Shown here piece after piece: positions 26,287 to 34,562 of a stretch of DNA of 64,000 bases (its first letter is position 1; each line of letters begins with the position of its first letter). Made by a program: the position numbers and the translations under genes. The DNA comes from Saprospiraceae bacterium (GTDB lineage Bacteria; Bacteroidota; Bacteroidia; Chitinophagales; Saprospiraceae). The notes beneath the pieces are model-generated. The model worked only from the letters and a program-made list of their open reading frames with translations, had not been told where the DNA came from and did not search any database. The stretch lies in contig JADJXD010000001.1 of assembly GCA_016715985.1 (NCBI GenBank), forward strand, positions 4,464,001 to 4,528,000. Reading direction: 5' to 3'.

Positions 26287-26925
26287 TCAATCCATTACAT
26301 TTTGCGAATCAACTTTTTTGAGAAGAGAAATCTTTCCAACTATCATGTGTGCTATGATCATATTGGGCACCCAACACAACCAGGCAACGATCAAATATGC
26401 GGTCTCAAAATCTCCAAAATATGCACTGAGCAGGGGGAGCCATATCCTCAATGTCACCGCTGCAAAACATGCTGCATAACTGTATATCATCATTTTTTGG
26501 TGGCGCTCTACTTTTCCTTTTCTGATGCTCCATAAGGCATCCATTGTGGTGTAAAACCATATCAAGGCAAGGCCAATAAAACCCAATGATGCGATTATAC
26601 CTCCTGTAGCAAAAAAAGCTATACAAAATCCTGCAATAGCACTTAAGAGAACAGATACAACATAAACCTTACCGATGGTTCTGTGAAGTTTTGGATTCCT
26701 TGTCCTTAGTTTATCATTAAATTGAAACCAGCCGATCAATAAAGCTAGTCCTCCCAACATAATATGAGTATAAAATCCCGCATTCCAGGCAAAATTGCTT
26801 AAAATTTCATTCGATTTCGTGCTTAAAAGACCGAAGTTTTTATCTACAAAAAAATACATAATAGGATACAATCCAATCATGATAGCCATCAATGCCAATA
26901 GTACCCATAATATTCTATTTCTCAT
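26287..26925 (-). CDS. DUF2306 family membrane protein
   Basis: A 212-residue integral membrane protein with about six helices. The sequence HIMLGGLALLIGWFQF and LHRTIGKVYVVSVLLSAIAG, then ERHQKMMIYSYAACFAAVTLR, is characteristic of DUF2306 (YoaR-related) proteins, whose conserved His residues face the membrane interior. Function unknown. It is a single gene, with no operon partner. Confidence 0.8.
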   Translation of the reverse strand: MRNRILWVLLALMAIMIGLYPIMYFFVDKNFGLLSTKSNEILSNFAWNAGFYTHIMLGGLALLIGWFQFNDKLRTRNPKLHRTIGKVYVVSVLLSAIAGFCIAFFATGGIIASLGFIGLALIWFYTTMDALWSIRKGKVERHQKMMIYSYAACFAAVTLRIWLPLLSAYFGDFETAYLIVAWLCWVPNMIIAHMIVGKISLLKKVDSQNVMD

Positions 26926-27111
26926 CTTTGATCAAAACTAATTTATAAACTATTCTACGCTCCCACTATATAAAACCCTCCTGTTACCCTTCATCAAAAG
27001 CAAAAAACACATTCCTGTCGCAATAACAGATGCAGGGATTGAAAGGTACAAAGGAAAACCCAAATCGTGATAATTTTTTATTAAATTTCTCCAAAAAGAC
27101 TGATTATATTA

Positions 27112-27741
27112 CTAAAAATTAAACCCAATATTAAGTCCTGGTTCCGGAAAGATGAATTTAGACCATTTATCATCGAGCTGTTTAAATCCATCTGGTAATT
27201 GTGTGTGATAAGCACGATGGGTCATACAAATGGATGGTTGAATGAAAAATTTGTCCTTAAAGAGTTTGATGTGATAACTAATACGGTATGAATTAAAAAT
27301 CTGAAAACCATCGTCAATTTTCTTACCATTCTCATTCACAAAAATTTGGCAGGCAGGCATTACATACAATTGAGCATACAGCCCTTTCCATAAAAATCGT
27401 GTGTAAGACGCTGTAACGCCATATTCACGAATATAGCCCGGAAATTTTTCTTCCGGCTTTTTGTAGGCTTTGTTTAAAAAGGGATGAATACCATTTGGCC
27501 AGGCATATTTCCAGGTTTTTGGAGCTAATGTAATTACATCTTTTCCAGTAATCCGATAACCAATATTGAGTTGAGCGAAATTGGGTGGGTTTTCTGTATC
27601 AAGATTACCCAATATAACAAATAAAGAAGTCCCAACAAACCACCTTTTAAAAGTGCTGTCTTGTTTGGTATATTGCGCATTTACTTGCAAACTGCTTGCC
27701 AACACCAAGGCAAGTCCAAGCCATAAAATTTTCTTTTGCAT
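27112..27741 (-). CDS. Outer-membrane beta-barrel protein, paralogue 1
   Basis: A 209-residue protein with a cleaved signal peptide (MQKKILWLGLALVLASSLQVNAQ) and alternating beta-strand sequence ending GLNIGFNF, a barrel-like C-terminus ending in Phe. It is a clear duplicate of the gene at 27956-28579: same signal peptide pattern, QDST(F/Y)K(R/K)WF(V/I)G near the start, LN(I/V)GYRIT, and an identical C-terminal pattern. Function unknown. A scar of the neighbouring Crp gene follows its promoter side, showing how the copy arose. Confidence 0.8.
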   Translation of the reverse strand: MQKKILWLGLALVLASSLQVNAQYTKQDSTFKRWFVGTSLFVILGNLDTENPPNFAQLNIGYRITGKDVITLAPKTWKYAWPNGIHPFLNKAYKKPEEKFPGYIREYGVTASYTRFLWKGLYAQLYVMPACQIFVNENGKKIDDGFQIFNSYRISYHIKLFKDKFFIQPSICMTHRAYHTQLPDGFKQLDDKWSKFIFPEPGLNIGFNF

Positions 27742-27769
27742 ATCTGTTTTTTTGTGTATTTAAATAATG

Positions 27770-27910
27770 ATGTAAAATTAAATTGGGGAGATTCTTTAAT
27801 TCTTCACTTAAGTTAAGAAATGATTTACGAGTTGCTTTTTTCAAAAATTATGCATCTTAGGCTGCTTAATATGTGATGTTTAAATAGCTTGCTAATTGGT
27901 GTTGTGGCAC
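27770..27910 (-). pseudogene. Scar of a duplicated crp gene end and promoter region
   Basis: This stretch aligns with 28605-28753: 'cacttaagttaa', 'ttttttcaa', 'tctgctcaat/gctgcttaat' and the strong match 'gcttgctaattggtgttg'. In the intact copy those bases are the C-terminal codons of the Crp-family regulator plus its spacer. Here the frame is destroyed. It marks the junction of a tandem duplication that included crp and the beta-barrel gene. Confidence 0.75.
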
Positions 27911-27955
27911 ACATTTAAACGGTTACAAATAACTGTTTTTACTGATTATTGTATT

Positions 27956-28579
27956 TTAAAAATTAAACCCAAAATCAAGCCCCGGTTGAATAAAGTAGTT
28001 ATTCCATTTTTGTTCTACTGCTTTAAAAGATTCCGGAACATTCGTTCTTACAGGCCAATAACTAAATCCAATAGCAGGTTCAAAAAAGAACCGGCCTTTA
28101 AAAAACTTAAACTGGTAACCTAAATAGAAATCCAGATATAGTGTGTATCCGTTTCCAATCTTTTCATTATTTTTATCCTTATATTTTTCGAAGGCATTTA
28201 ATGCATAAACGGATGTATAGACTCCTTTCCACCAAAACCGTTGGTAGCCTATTTGAGGAGCAAGTATTCGTGCACTTCCCGGATAGTTGAGTCCCGGTGC
28301 ATCAAATGATGGCCCAAAAGGGATACCTAATGGCCAGGCATAAGTTGATCTTTTAAATCTAAATTGAACAACATCTTTAGGTGTTATCCTATATCCAACA
28401 TTTAATTGTATGTACTCAGGTGGATTTGGGTCATCAGGAATAAAATTTCCTAACATTAAAAGTGAACTCCCAATAAACCACTTTTTATAAGTGCTGTCTT
28501 GTTCTATATTTTGAGCAATTAACTGTAAATTGCTTGCCATCACTAAGGCAAGTCCAAACCATAAAATTTTCTTTTGCAT
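27956..28579 (-). CDS. Outer-membrane beta-barrel protein, paralogue 2
   Basis: A 207-residue secreted barrel-like protein with signal peptide MQKKILWFGLALVMASNLQLIAQ, then QDSTYKKWFIGSS, LNVGYRITPKDV and the C-terminal GLDFGFNF. It is the tandem paralogue of 27112-27741. It lies 84 bp after the Crp-family regulator on the same strand, so it may be its target or co-transcribed. No known family is recognised beyond 'small outer-membrane barrel'. Confidence 0.8.
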   Translation of the reverse strand: MQKKILWFGLALVMASNLQLIAQNIEQDSTYKKWFIGSSLLMLGNFIPDDPNPPEYIQLNVGYRITPKDVVQFRFKRSTYAWPLGIPFGPSFDAPGLNYPGSARILAPQIGYQRFWWKGVYTSVYALNAFEKYKDKNNEKIGNGYTLYLDFYLGYQFKFFKGRFFFEPAIGFSYWPVRTNVPESFKAVEQKWNNYFIQPGLDFGFNF

Positions 28580-28663
28580 ATCTTTTTATTTAATCTTAAA
28601 TGATGCCGCAAAAGTAAATTGGTGATATTCGATAGTTCGTTCACTTAAGTTAACAAAAGCATT

Positions 28664-29242
28664 TTAGCTCTTTTTTTCAAGAATTCTTCCTCTTAATCTG
28701 CTCAATGATTGTGGTTTTATACCAAGAAAACTTGCTAATTGGTGTTGCGGAACCCGCTGAATAAGGTCCGGTCTTTTTTGAAGTAAGTTCAGGTATCGTT
28801 GTTCGGGTGATGAAGTCTTAAACTCATCAAAGTCTATTTGTTTTTTGGCCAACAATTCTTCTGACAACATCCGGCACATGATTTCAAACTTTGGAAATTT
28901 TCTGTTTACTTCTACTGACATATCTGTATTTGAAACCAAGAGAATACAGTCTTCAACAGAACTTACAAAATAATCAGAAGTAGTTTTATATATTACACAA
29001 TGTGGTGTCAAGCCTTCCATTTCTGTGTAGAAAGCTGTTGTTTTTTCTTCTCCGTCTATCATGTAATAAACCCGAATACAGCCTTTTAAGACAAAATAGC
29101 TCTCATGCGACTTCTGTCCTTCTTTGAGTAAAACCGTCCCTTTCTTTACCTGGTGAAATATATCTAACGATAGGAGTGCGTCTTTCTCACCTTCTGTCAG
29201 AGAAACGTATTTTGAAATAAAGTCAAATAGTATGTCGTGCAT
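28664..29242 (-). CDS. Crp/Fnr family transcriptional regulator
   Basis: A 192-residue regulator. The N-terminal cyclic-nucleotide-binding jelly roll (GTVLLKEGQKSHESYFVLKG, then CIRVYYMIDGEEKTTAFYTE) is followed by a short winged helix domain with QHQLASFLGIKPQSLSRLR near the end. It has no Fnr-type Cys cluster. This is the short Bacteroidota branch whose effector is generally unknown. Its 3' end was included in the duplication that produced the second beta-barrel gene. Confidence 0.9.
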   Translation of the reverse strand: MHDILFDFISKYVSLTEGEKDALLSLDIFHQVKKGTVLLKEGQKSHESYFVLKGCIRVYYMIDGEEKTTAFYTEMEGLTPHCVIYKTTSDYFVSSVEDCILLVSNTDMSVEVNRKFPKFEIMCRMLSEELLAKKQIDFDEFKTSSPEQRYLNLLQKRPDLIQRVPQHQLASFLGIKPQSLSRLRGRILEKKS

Positions 29243-29552
29243 TGTTTTTTATGTTGTTATGTTATTGCCTAATGTTGCACTTACCATCAACTCAATATAA
29301 TCGGAAGAAATATAGCAGAACATTATAGATGTCTATTAAGCTGCATACTTTATTTTCAAGCCAATGGAATGATGCTGTTAACGTTGATTTACTTCTGCCT
29401 TCAAATCATTCAGTAACGAATAATTCTTCAAGAAGGTTGGAAAGGACGACTTTAAGTCCTGATTGTTTGAATTTTTGAATGTGTATTCATATTAAGACTT
29501 TTTTTATTTGTTATCATTTCAGTCAATGTATTAGAATTACATTCTTCAATAA
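29243..29552. other. Intergenic region, nothing recognised
   Basis: About 310 bp of AT-rich DNA upstream of the Crp-type gene and downstream of the lectin-like gene. No hairpin terminator, repeat copy or credible reading frame was seen. Confidence 0.5.
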
Positions 29553-30638
29553 CTATTGGATTTTCGCTGCCAGACCCCATCCATTGGCCTGTTCTATTAC
29601 CACACAATGCACTACATTTTTCCCTTTTTTCAAAGGTAAGATCAGTTTATTACTTTCTATCTCCATATGCCCCATAAACTGAACTCCTTTTGATCTGAAT
29701 GTATTATTCCCATTGAATAACAGCATACCGTTAAGATAAACTAAGATTTTATCACTGTAATCAAAAGAAAAAATTCTCGTTGTTTCAGTTTTTTCGGTCC
29801 ATTCATGTTTAGCGATAGTGTAAGCTTCTGTGTTTTCATCAAAATTGCCAAAATTGGCCTTTGAGATGTATTTGGAAATAGGTAAAAGACCTGAATCTTC
29901 AGATGTAACATTTTGGTAATCAAGATTGTCGAAATTTTTCGGTAATGACGTTTCATCTATTAATTCAAAAGCATCAGTTAATTGCCATTGTGTAATCAAT
30001 CCTTCTGTAGGGATGGAAGACACTGAGATGCCAGTCAAAGATATATCTGTAACATTTTCGCTATACCTAAAATTAGCAAACTGATTTTCAAAAAGCGAAA
30101 ATAATCCTATAGAGCCGGAATTACAGTCTGTCCTTAGTTTGTCAACAGTCAGTACCTTTGTATCATTGACATAAATATCAGCAATTTGATGTTGAAACAC
30201 TACTTTTAGTTTGTTCCATCCTGTTTGATTAAATGCGACTTGAGCCTGATACTCTTTGTACAATTGCCAATTGGATTCTCCATTGTAAATAGGTGTATAT
30301 TGAATCGCATCAACTTGCCCGTTTTTATGTGTTCGCATATAGACATCTTCCATATTGAGGTCTTTTTGTCTGAAAATTATGCCGGCAAAACTCCTTTTAC
30401 TATTGGCAAATACATCTACTTCAACTGTTCCTGAACTCAAATTTATTTGTTTCGCAAAAATTTTGCCTTTTAATTTTACAGTTTGTTGACCTTCGAAAGA
30501 CTCAAATGTAACCTTTGCACCATTATATAAATCCCAATTGGATGTATCTAAGGGGATAAGGGTTTGTCCATTGATATTAAAATTGCAATACATTAATATT
30601 AGCTGTACAAATAAAATTTTCAATTTAAACATATTCAT
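29553..30638 (-). CDS. Secreted protein with concanavalin-like and C-terminal jelly-roll domains
   Basis: A 361-residue exported protein (signal peptide ends NINGQ near residue 25). The first half (GTVEVDVFANSKRSFAGIIF, then GWNKLKVVFQHQIADIYVND) reads like the LamG/3-keto-disaccharide hydrolase-type beta sandwich common in Bacteroidota. The second half ends with DKILVYLNGMLLFNGNN and KGKNVVHCVVIEQANGWG, a carbohydrate-binding jelly-roll pattern. No catalytic residues can be assigned. It lies 40 bp downstream of the beta-lactamase stop on the same strand, so the two may be co-transcribed. Confidence 0.65.
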   Translation of the reverse strand: MNMFKLKILFVQLILMYCNFNINGQTLIPLDTSNWDLYNGAKVTFESFEGQQTVKLKGKIFAKQINLSSGTVEVDVFANSKRSFAGIIFRQKDLNMEDVYMRTHKNGQVDAIQYTPIYNGESNWQLYKEYQAQVAFNQTGWNKLKVVFQHQIADIYVNDTKVLTVDKLRTDCNSGSIGLFSLFENQFANFRYSENVTDISLTGISVSSIPTEGLITQWQLTDAFELIDETSLPKNFDNLDYQNVTSEDSGLLPISKYISKANFGNFDENTEAYTIAKHEWTEKTETTRIFSFDYSDKILVYLNGMLLFNGNNTFRSKGVQFMGHMEIESNKLILPLKKGKNVVHCVVIEQANGWGLAAKIQ

Positions 30639-30678
30639 CTTTTTAATTTCTATTCTGATATTATTTTGATTTGGTTTT

Positions 30679-31587
30679 TTATGACTTATTTTTTAAAACA
30701 AAATATTCATAAGCCACTTTCCCTATCTCTGCAATAATCTGTTCATTGGTTTCTTCATTCTCTTTTGAATCAGTCACAAAAACACTGATGATAAAATACT
30801 GGCCATCAGGTAAAAATACAATGCCGATATCATTCGTTGCGGCAGTGAGACCTTCTACATTGGTGCCGGATGAACCTGTTTTGTGTGCTACAACAGTTCC
30901 ATCAGGTAAAAGTCCTTTTAATCTTTTTAGGCCCGTGGAAGTCTCTTTCATCGTGGTCCATAAAAAGTTGTAACTTGTTTCTGAAAGCAGTTTTAAGTCT
31001 TTATTATAGAATTTCCTTAACATCTCACTGGCGGCTCTTGGAGTGGTCCAGTTTTGATACATATTTTCCCATTTCGCTTGCATGACTTCTTCGTTGATTT
31101 TGATCGAGATATCAGTAATCCCAGTACTTTTTATATAATGTTCTACGGTTTGCGGCGTTCCGATGAGCCTTATCAAAACATCACATGCTACATTGTCACT
31201 TTGGGAGACAGAATATTGTATCAGTCGGGAGATAGTAAAACTGCCTCCATCAGGATTTTCTTCTCTTAATGGGCTCCAAAGGTCTGGTAGCATTTCTTCC
31301 TTTTTTATATTTACTTCCTGGTCCAAGGATAATTTGCCTTTATCAATTTCTGAAAGAACGGCTACAGCTATGTGGAATTTAAATACACTTTGCAATACAC
31401 AATGCCTGTCACCATTAATAGATAGTGTGTCTTTTCCATTATTTCCAATGATGGACACACCCACTGTTGCATTTTTTGATGCAATGATTTGGATTATTTG
31501 GTTTCTCAATGTTTCTGTTGGTTCAGTGTTGTTTTTACAGCCAAATAGCCAGATTAAAATTATTAATAAGTGAAATGGTTTAAACAT
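30679..31587 (-). CDS. Class A beta-lactamase, probably subclass A2
   Basis: A 302-residue serine beta-lactamase with lipoprotein signal (lipobox FGC, Cys17). Active-site motifs are in register with the family: Ser67-x-x-Lys70 (QSVFK), SDN at 130-132, Glu166/167 in the omega-loop region (NEEVMQ), and KTG at 236-238 (HKTGSSG). The motif spacing and the longer loops resemble the Bacteroidota A2 group (CfxA/CblA/PER/VEB). It would hydrolyse penicillins or cephalosporins in the periplasm; the spectrum cannot be predicted from sequence alone. No mobile element flanks it closely. Confidence 0.9.
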   Translation of the reverse strand: MFKPFHLLIILIWLFGCKNNTEPTETLRNQIIQIIASKNATVGVSIIGNNGKDTLSINGDRHCVLQSVFKFHIAVAVLSEIDKGKLSLDQEVNIKKEEMLPDLWSPLREENPDGGSFTISRLIQYSVSQSDNVACDVLIRLIGTPQTVEHYIKSTGITDISIKINEEVMQAKWENMYQNWTTPRAASEMLRKFYNKDLKLLSETSYNFLWTTMKETSTGLKRLKGLLPDGTVVAHKTGSSGTNVEGLTAATNDIGIVFLPDGQYFIISVFVTDSKENEETNEQIIAEIGKVAYEYFVLKNKS

Positions 31588-31611
31588 GATTTTTACTACT
31601 TTTTTAATTTA

Positions 31612-31812
31612 TTAAGAAATCCCCCCAACCAAATACAGATCCAAAAAGCCACATTTACCTTCTGCACTTAACCCAAACCCGATAGTGATAAAGGTCAAAA
31701 TGTTTGATGTCACAAACAGAATGCCAGTATTTCTTTCAAAAGCTATCAGACTTTCTGATAATGACTGCCCGATACCAAAAGCCAAAAAAGCAGACAAAAA
31801 CAAAATGCCCAT
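31612..31812 (-). CDS. Small hydrophobic protein or remnant
   Basis: A 66-residue frame from ATG 31812 (a TTG at 31839 would add nine residues). It holds two hydrophobic segments (GILFLSAFLAFGIG and ILFVTSNILTFITIGFG) and ends FLDLYLVGGIS. No family recognised. It lies directly upstream of the beta-lactamase and next to another decayed membrane frame, so it may be a piece of a broken gene. Confidence 0.35.
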   Translation of the reverse strand: MGILFLSAFLAFGIGQSLSESLIAFERNTGILFVTSNILTFITIGFGLSAEGKCGFLDLYLVGGIS

Positions 31813-31831
31813 TGGTTTAAAGTAGAGTATT

Positions 31832-32040
31832 TCATACAATTTTGATTATATGTCCCGCCAAGATAATGCCTAAAATTGAGCATAATAGAACTATCAGACC
31901 ATCTTTAGACCAATATCGGATTTTATCTGATGTAAGTTTATCAAGATAATAACCAAAGTGGATTATTACGATTTTCGTCGGTGTGGTAAATAATGATACA
32001 GTGTAGATCCGGATTCTGGATTTTGACTTCTCAACATAAG
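31832..32040 (-). pseudogene. Remnant of a membrane protein C-terminus
   Basis: A frame without any Met reads VIIHFGYYLDKLTSDKIR, then a hydrophobic helix ILGIILAGHIIKIV and stop. Its left end runs into the REP-like hairpin at 32041-32076. It looks like the tail of a larger gene truncated at that hairpin. The parent family is not recognised. Confidence 0.35.
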
Positions 32041-32558
32041 CTGATAGTCGCAGTTTGCAACTGCTGTGCTATACATTAATAATTATTATGAAATCCGACT
32101 ATTCTTACCCAGGTTTCAGTCTGAAACAAGCCTGATAAATGCAGCTTGACCAAACATATTTTCCTATGACCTCAATGGGAACAGAATTGAAAGTATTTTG
32201 CAAGGTGTCAATATGTGCTAACCAATTGCTTTACCCATTTTACTTCAACTTATTTTAGAAGAGAAAATAATTAATAAATATCGATATAAATGTTGGTTAT
32301 ACTTATCCACTTTGAAATGAGAAACTTCAGAGTGGTTTGCAAAATGTTCAGGTTTTTGCAAATATCTTTAAAACAGTTGACTTTTCTTCATTGTAATAAT
32401 ACGATTCCCTAAGATCTGATTATTGTCGCTTAATAAAAAAGCATGAATAAATGATTTAACATTCTGCTCCTGAAAGGACATCATAGTTTATATTCAATTA
32501 ACATTCACGTAATTTGAGTTGAATAGCTTTGTGACTTAATTATTAAACAAACAGATGT
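32041..32558. repeat. Intergenic region with REP-like hairpin and 77-bp repeat copy B
   Basis: Contains GCAGTT-TGC-AACTGC at about 32050-32064 (REP-like family) and, at 32246-32322, the 77-bp repeat whose other copy is at 12674-12750. In this copy the DnaA-box-like site is TTATCCACT. No gene is seen. Confidence 0.6.
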
Positions 32559-32866
32559 ATGAAAACAAGAGAATTGATTTTATTAGTTTCATTAACTTTT
32601 ATGATTTATGCAGCACATACCCAATCCGTAATTAACATAAAAGAGAAAAATACATTAACATCTAAAGAACTAAAGGAAGTAAAAAGTATTAATTTTTTGG
32701 ATGGAAATCTGAGATTAAATCTTACTTCAGGTGATCTTTTAACTTATGCACTTTCTGAAGTGCAAAAAATTGATTTCGATAAAACCATCAGCTCTATTGG
32801 AGATGAACTGAATATTAAAGGCGCTTCGGCTTTAATTTATCCCAATCCTTCGAATGGAAATGAAGT

Positions 32867-34336
32867 CACTATCATCCGACAAAAATAGAAAAAGTGAATC
32901 AACTTGAGTTAACACTTTGATTATCAATGGTATTTTTCTTGTTTTCATCTGATTTTTGAAGGTGACCCCTTGTATCTTCTTTTTTCTTTTGCCGTTTACG
33001 AATCCTTCTTGATGTCAGGGTATTTCCAAAAATATCTTGCTGTCCAACCAATGGATCTTCTTTTTCATAATATTTGTTCTTCGCTTTTACAGTTTCTACC
33101 AAATCTAGCATGCTGATTAGGTGAATTCGGACTGTACAGGCTACTGTAGAAAAAGCTTTCTGTGGTGCATTTTGCTTTTGTATGACCGTTAATAATAATT
33201 GGGCTATGAGGGTGCACCAAATTTGTGTTTTGATTGCTGTTTCGTTTTCTCCATAAAAGTAATGGAGCTGAAAATTTTGTTTTAACTTCTTAAATAAAAG
33301 CTCAATATCCCATCTTTTTTTGTAACAAGCAGCTACTTCTTCCGCAGTTAGTTCTTCAAAACTATTTGTTAAGAAGGCGTAAGGCATCCCTTTCTCATCG
33401 TAATAAGTTATTAGTCTTAAGCGTAGTACTTTTTCTTCTTTGTTCTCTTTGTATTGCAATTCTATGATTTGATCTTTATGTACACCGTGTTCCTTGCCTT
33501 TTAAGGATGGATTTTCGATCGTACTTACGATGGTATATTTAGCATTTGACTTTTTACGGGTGATGAAGAAGACCTTGTTTTGTGACCATTTGGCAAACTG
33601 AAGATAGTGATTGTAGGCTCGGTCAAATACCATCAAGCTGTGTGGTTTAACGTCCAGTAACTCCAAAAATTTCTTGTCATGTGTTCTAGCCGGTGTGATG
33701 GCGATAAACTGGCCTATTTGTTCAAAGGCGTTGATGACCATGTGTACCTTAGCTCCACCTTTTTTCTTTCCATCATCTTTGCGATTACGGCCTACTCCTT
33801 TGAGTACTTCGGTAAATAATCGGATAGTAGTTGAATCTATAAGTAGCATCTGCTGAAACTGTTTGCCTAGAGTCTTGCTGTCCGACAAAAACGATGAATA
33901 CTCTTTGACCAAGGCAAAGTACAAGTCCTCAAAAAATTTATCCGATCTCTTTCGCATCCCATCGCTGAATGTACTCTTCGCAGGTACTTTCCCGAGACTT
34001 AAATACTGTAATTTACCTGATAAACCCACCATTCCATCTATGATTTCAGCAATCGAATCACATCGACTCAAGATAGCAAACATCAGAGACACAAAATGAT
34101 CCCATGTCTTAAATTCTTTGTAATAGCGGTCGCTTTGATGTTTCGATACTAATTGGCTAAATACTGTTTTGCTCACCATTTTTATGATTTGAGCGAAAAT
34201 CGGCTGTCCGACAAATTTTATCGTCGTATCTTTGTCCATGTCGTTTTATTGTTTGTGGTAAAACTTCTAAACGACAATTTAGGGGCGTTTGATCACCAAA
34301 CGTCCCTCTCTTTAATTTTTTAGTCGGACACTAGTG
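32867..34336 (-). mobile_element. Complete IS4-family insertion sequence (1470 bp)
   Basis: Terminal inverted repeats are CACTATCATCCGAC with A-rich continuation (left) and CACTAGTGTCCGAC with T/A continuation (right, reverse complement). A perfect 9-bp target duplication AAATGAAGT lies at 32858-32866 and 34337-34345. One transposase gene fills the element on the minus strand. The intact duplication and restorable host gene show a recent, simple insertion. Confidence 0.92.
32899..34239 (-). CDS. IS4-family transposase (DUF4372 N-terminal domain)
   Basis: A 446-residue DDE transposase. The N-terminal segment (KMVSKTVFSQLVSKHQSDRY) is the DUF4372 domain of IS4-type elements. The catalytic core shows LLIDSTTIRL (first Asp), LMVFDRAYNHY (second Asp) and a YKKRWDIELLFKKLKQ block holding the Glu (YREK-like motif). 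The C-terminus is very basic (SRRIRKRQKKK). No frameshift or stop interrupts it, so the element is potentially active. Confidence 0.93.
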   Translation of the reverse strand: MDKDTTIKFVGQPIFAQIIKMVSKTVFSQLVSKHQSDRYYKEFKTWDHFVSLMFAILSRCDSIAEIIDGMVGLSGKLQYLSLGKVPAKSTFSDGMRKRSDKFFEDLYFALVKEYSSFLSDSKTLGKQFQQMLLIDSTTIRLFTEVLKGVGRNRKDDGKKKGGAKVHMVINAFEQIGQFIAITPARTHDKKFLELLDVKPHSLMVFDRAYNHYLQFAKWSQNKVFFITRKKSNAKYTIVSTIENPSLKGKEHGVHKDQIIELQYKENKEEKVLRLRLITYYDEKGMPYAFLTNSFEELTAEEVAACYKKRWDIELLFKKLKQNFQLHYFYGENETAIKTQIWCTLIAQLLLTVIQKQNAPQKAFSTVACTVRIHLISMLDLVETVKAKNKYYEKEDPLVGQQDIFGNTLTSRRIRKRQKKKEDTRGHLQKSDENKKNTIDNQSVNSS

Positions 34337-34562
34337 AAATGAAGTATTAAATCTGATTTTCAATTCACCCTATCAGTCACCGGTAACATTGACTGTTTAT
34401 GGTTTGGATGCTACAATAAAAAGTCAATCGGTATTTGCCCCGAATGATCATGCTTTATTTCAATTCCGGTTAAATAACGTGCCCGCGGGTATGTATATAG
34501 CAGTTATACAACAAAGTGACCTTATTAAAACAGCAAAATTTATAATCAAATAAACATCTTAT

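Larger units (their letters stand above)
32559..34553 (+). pseudogene. T9SS cargo protein gene split by an insertion sequence
   Basis: Left part 32559-32866 encodes a signal peptide (ends AAHTQ) and a domain ending LIYPNPSNGNEV, the start of a T9SS type A sorting domain. Right part 34346-34553 encodes SPVTLTVYGLDATIK through VPAGMYIAVIQQSDLIKTAKFIIK, the rest of that domain. Removing the element and one 9-bp target copy joins them in frame, giving 171 residues. Without its sorting domain the left product (109 residues to a stop inside the element) cannot be secreted by T9SS. The following phytase-like gene starts 9 bp after the stop and may be in the same unit. Confidence 0.9.
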
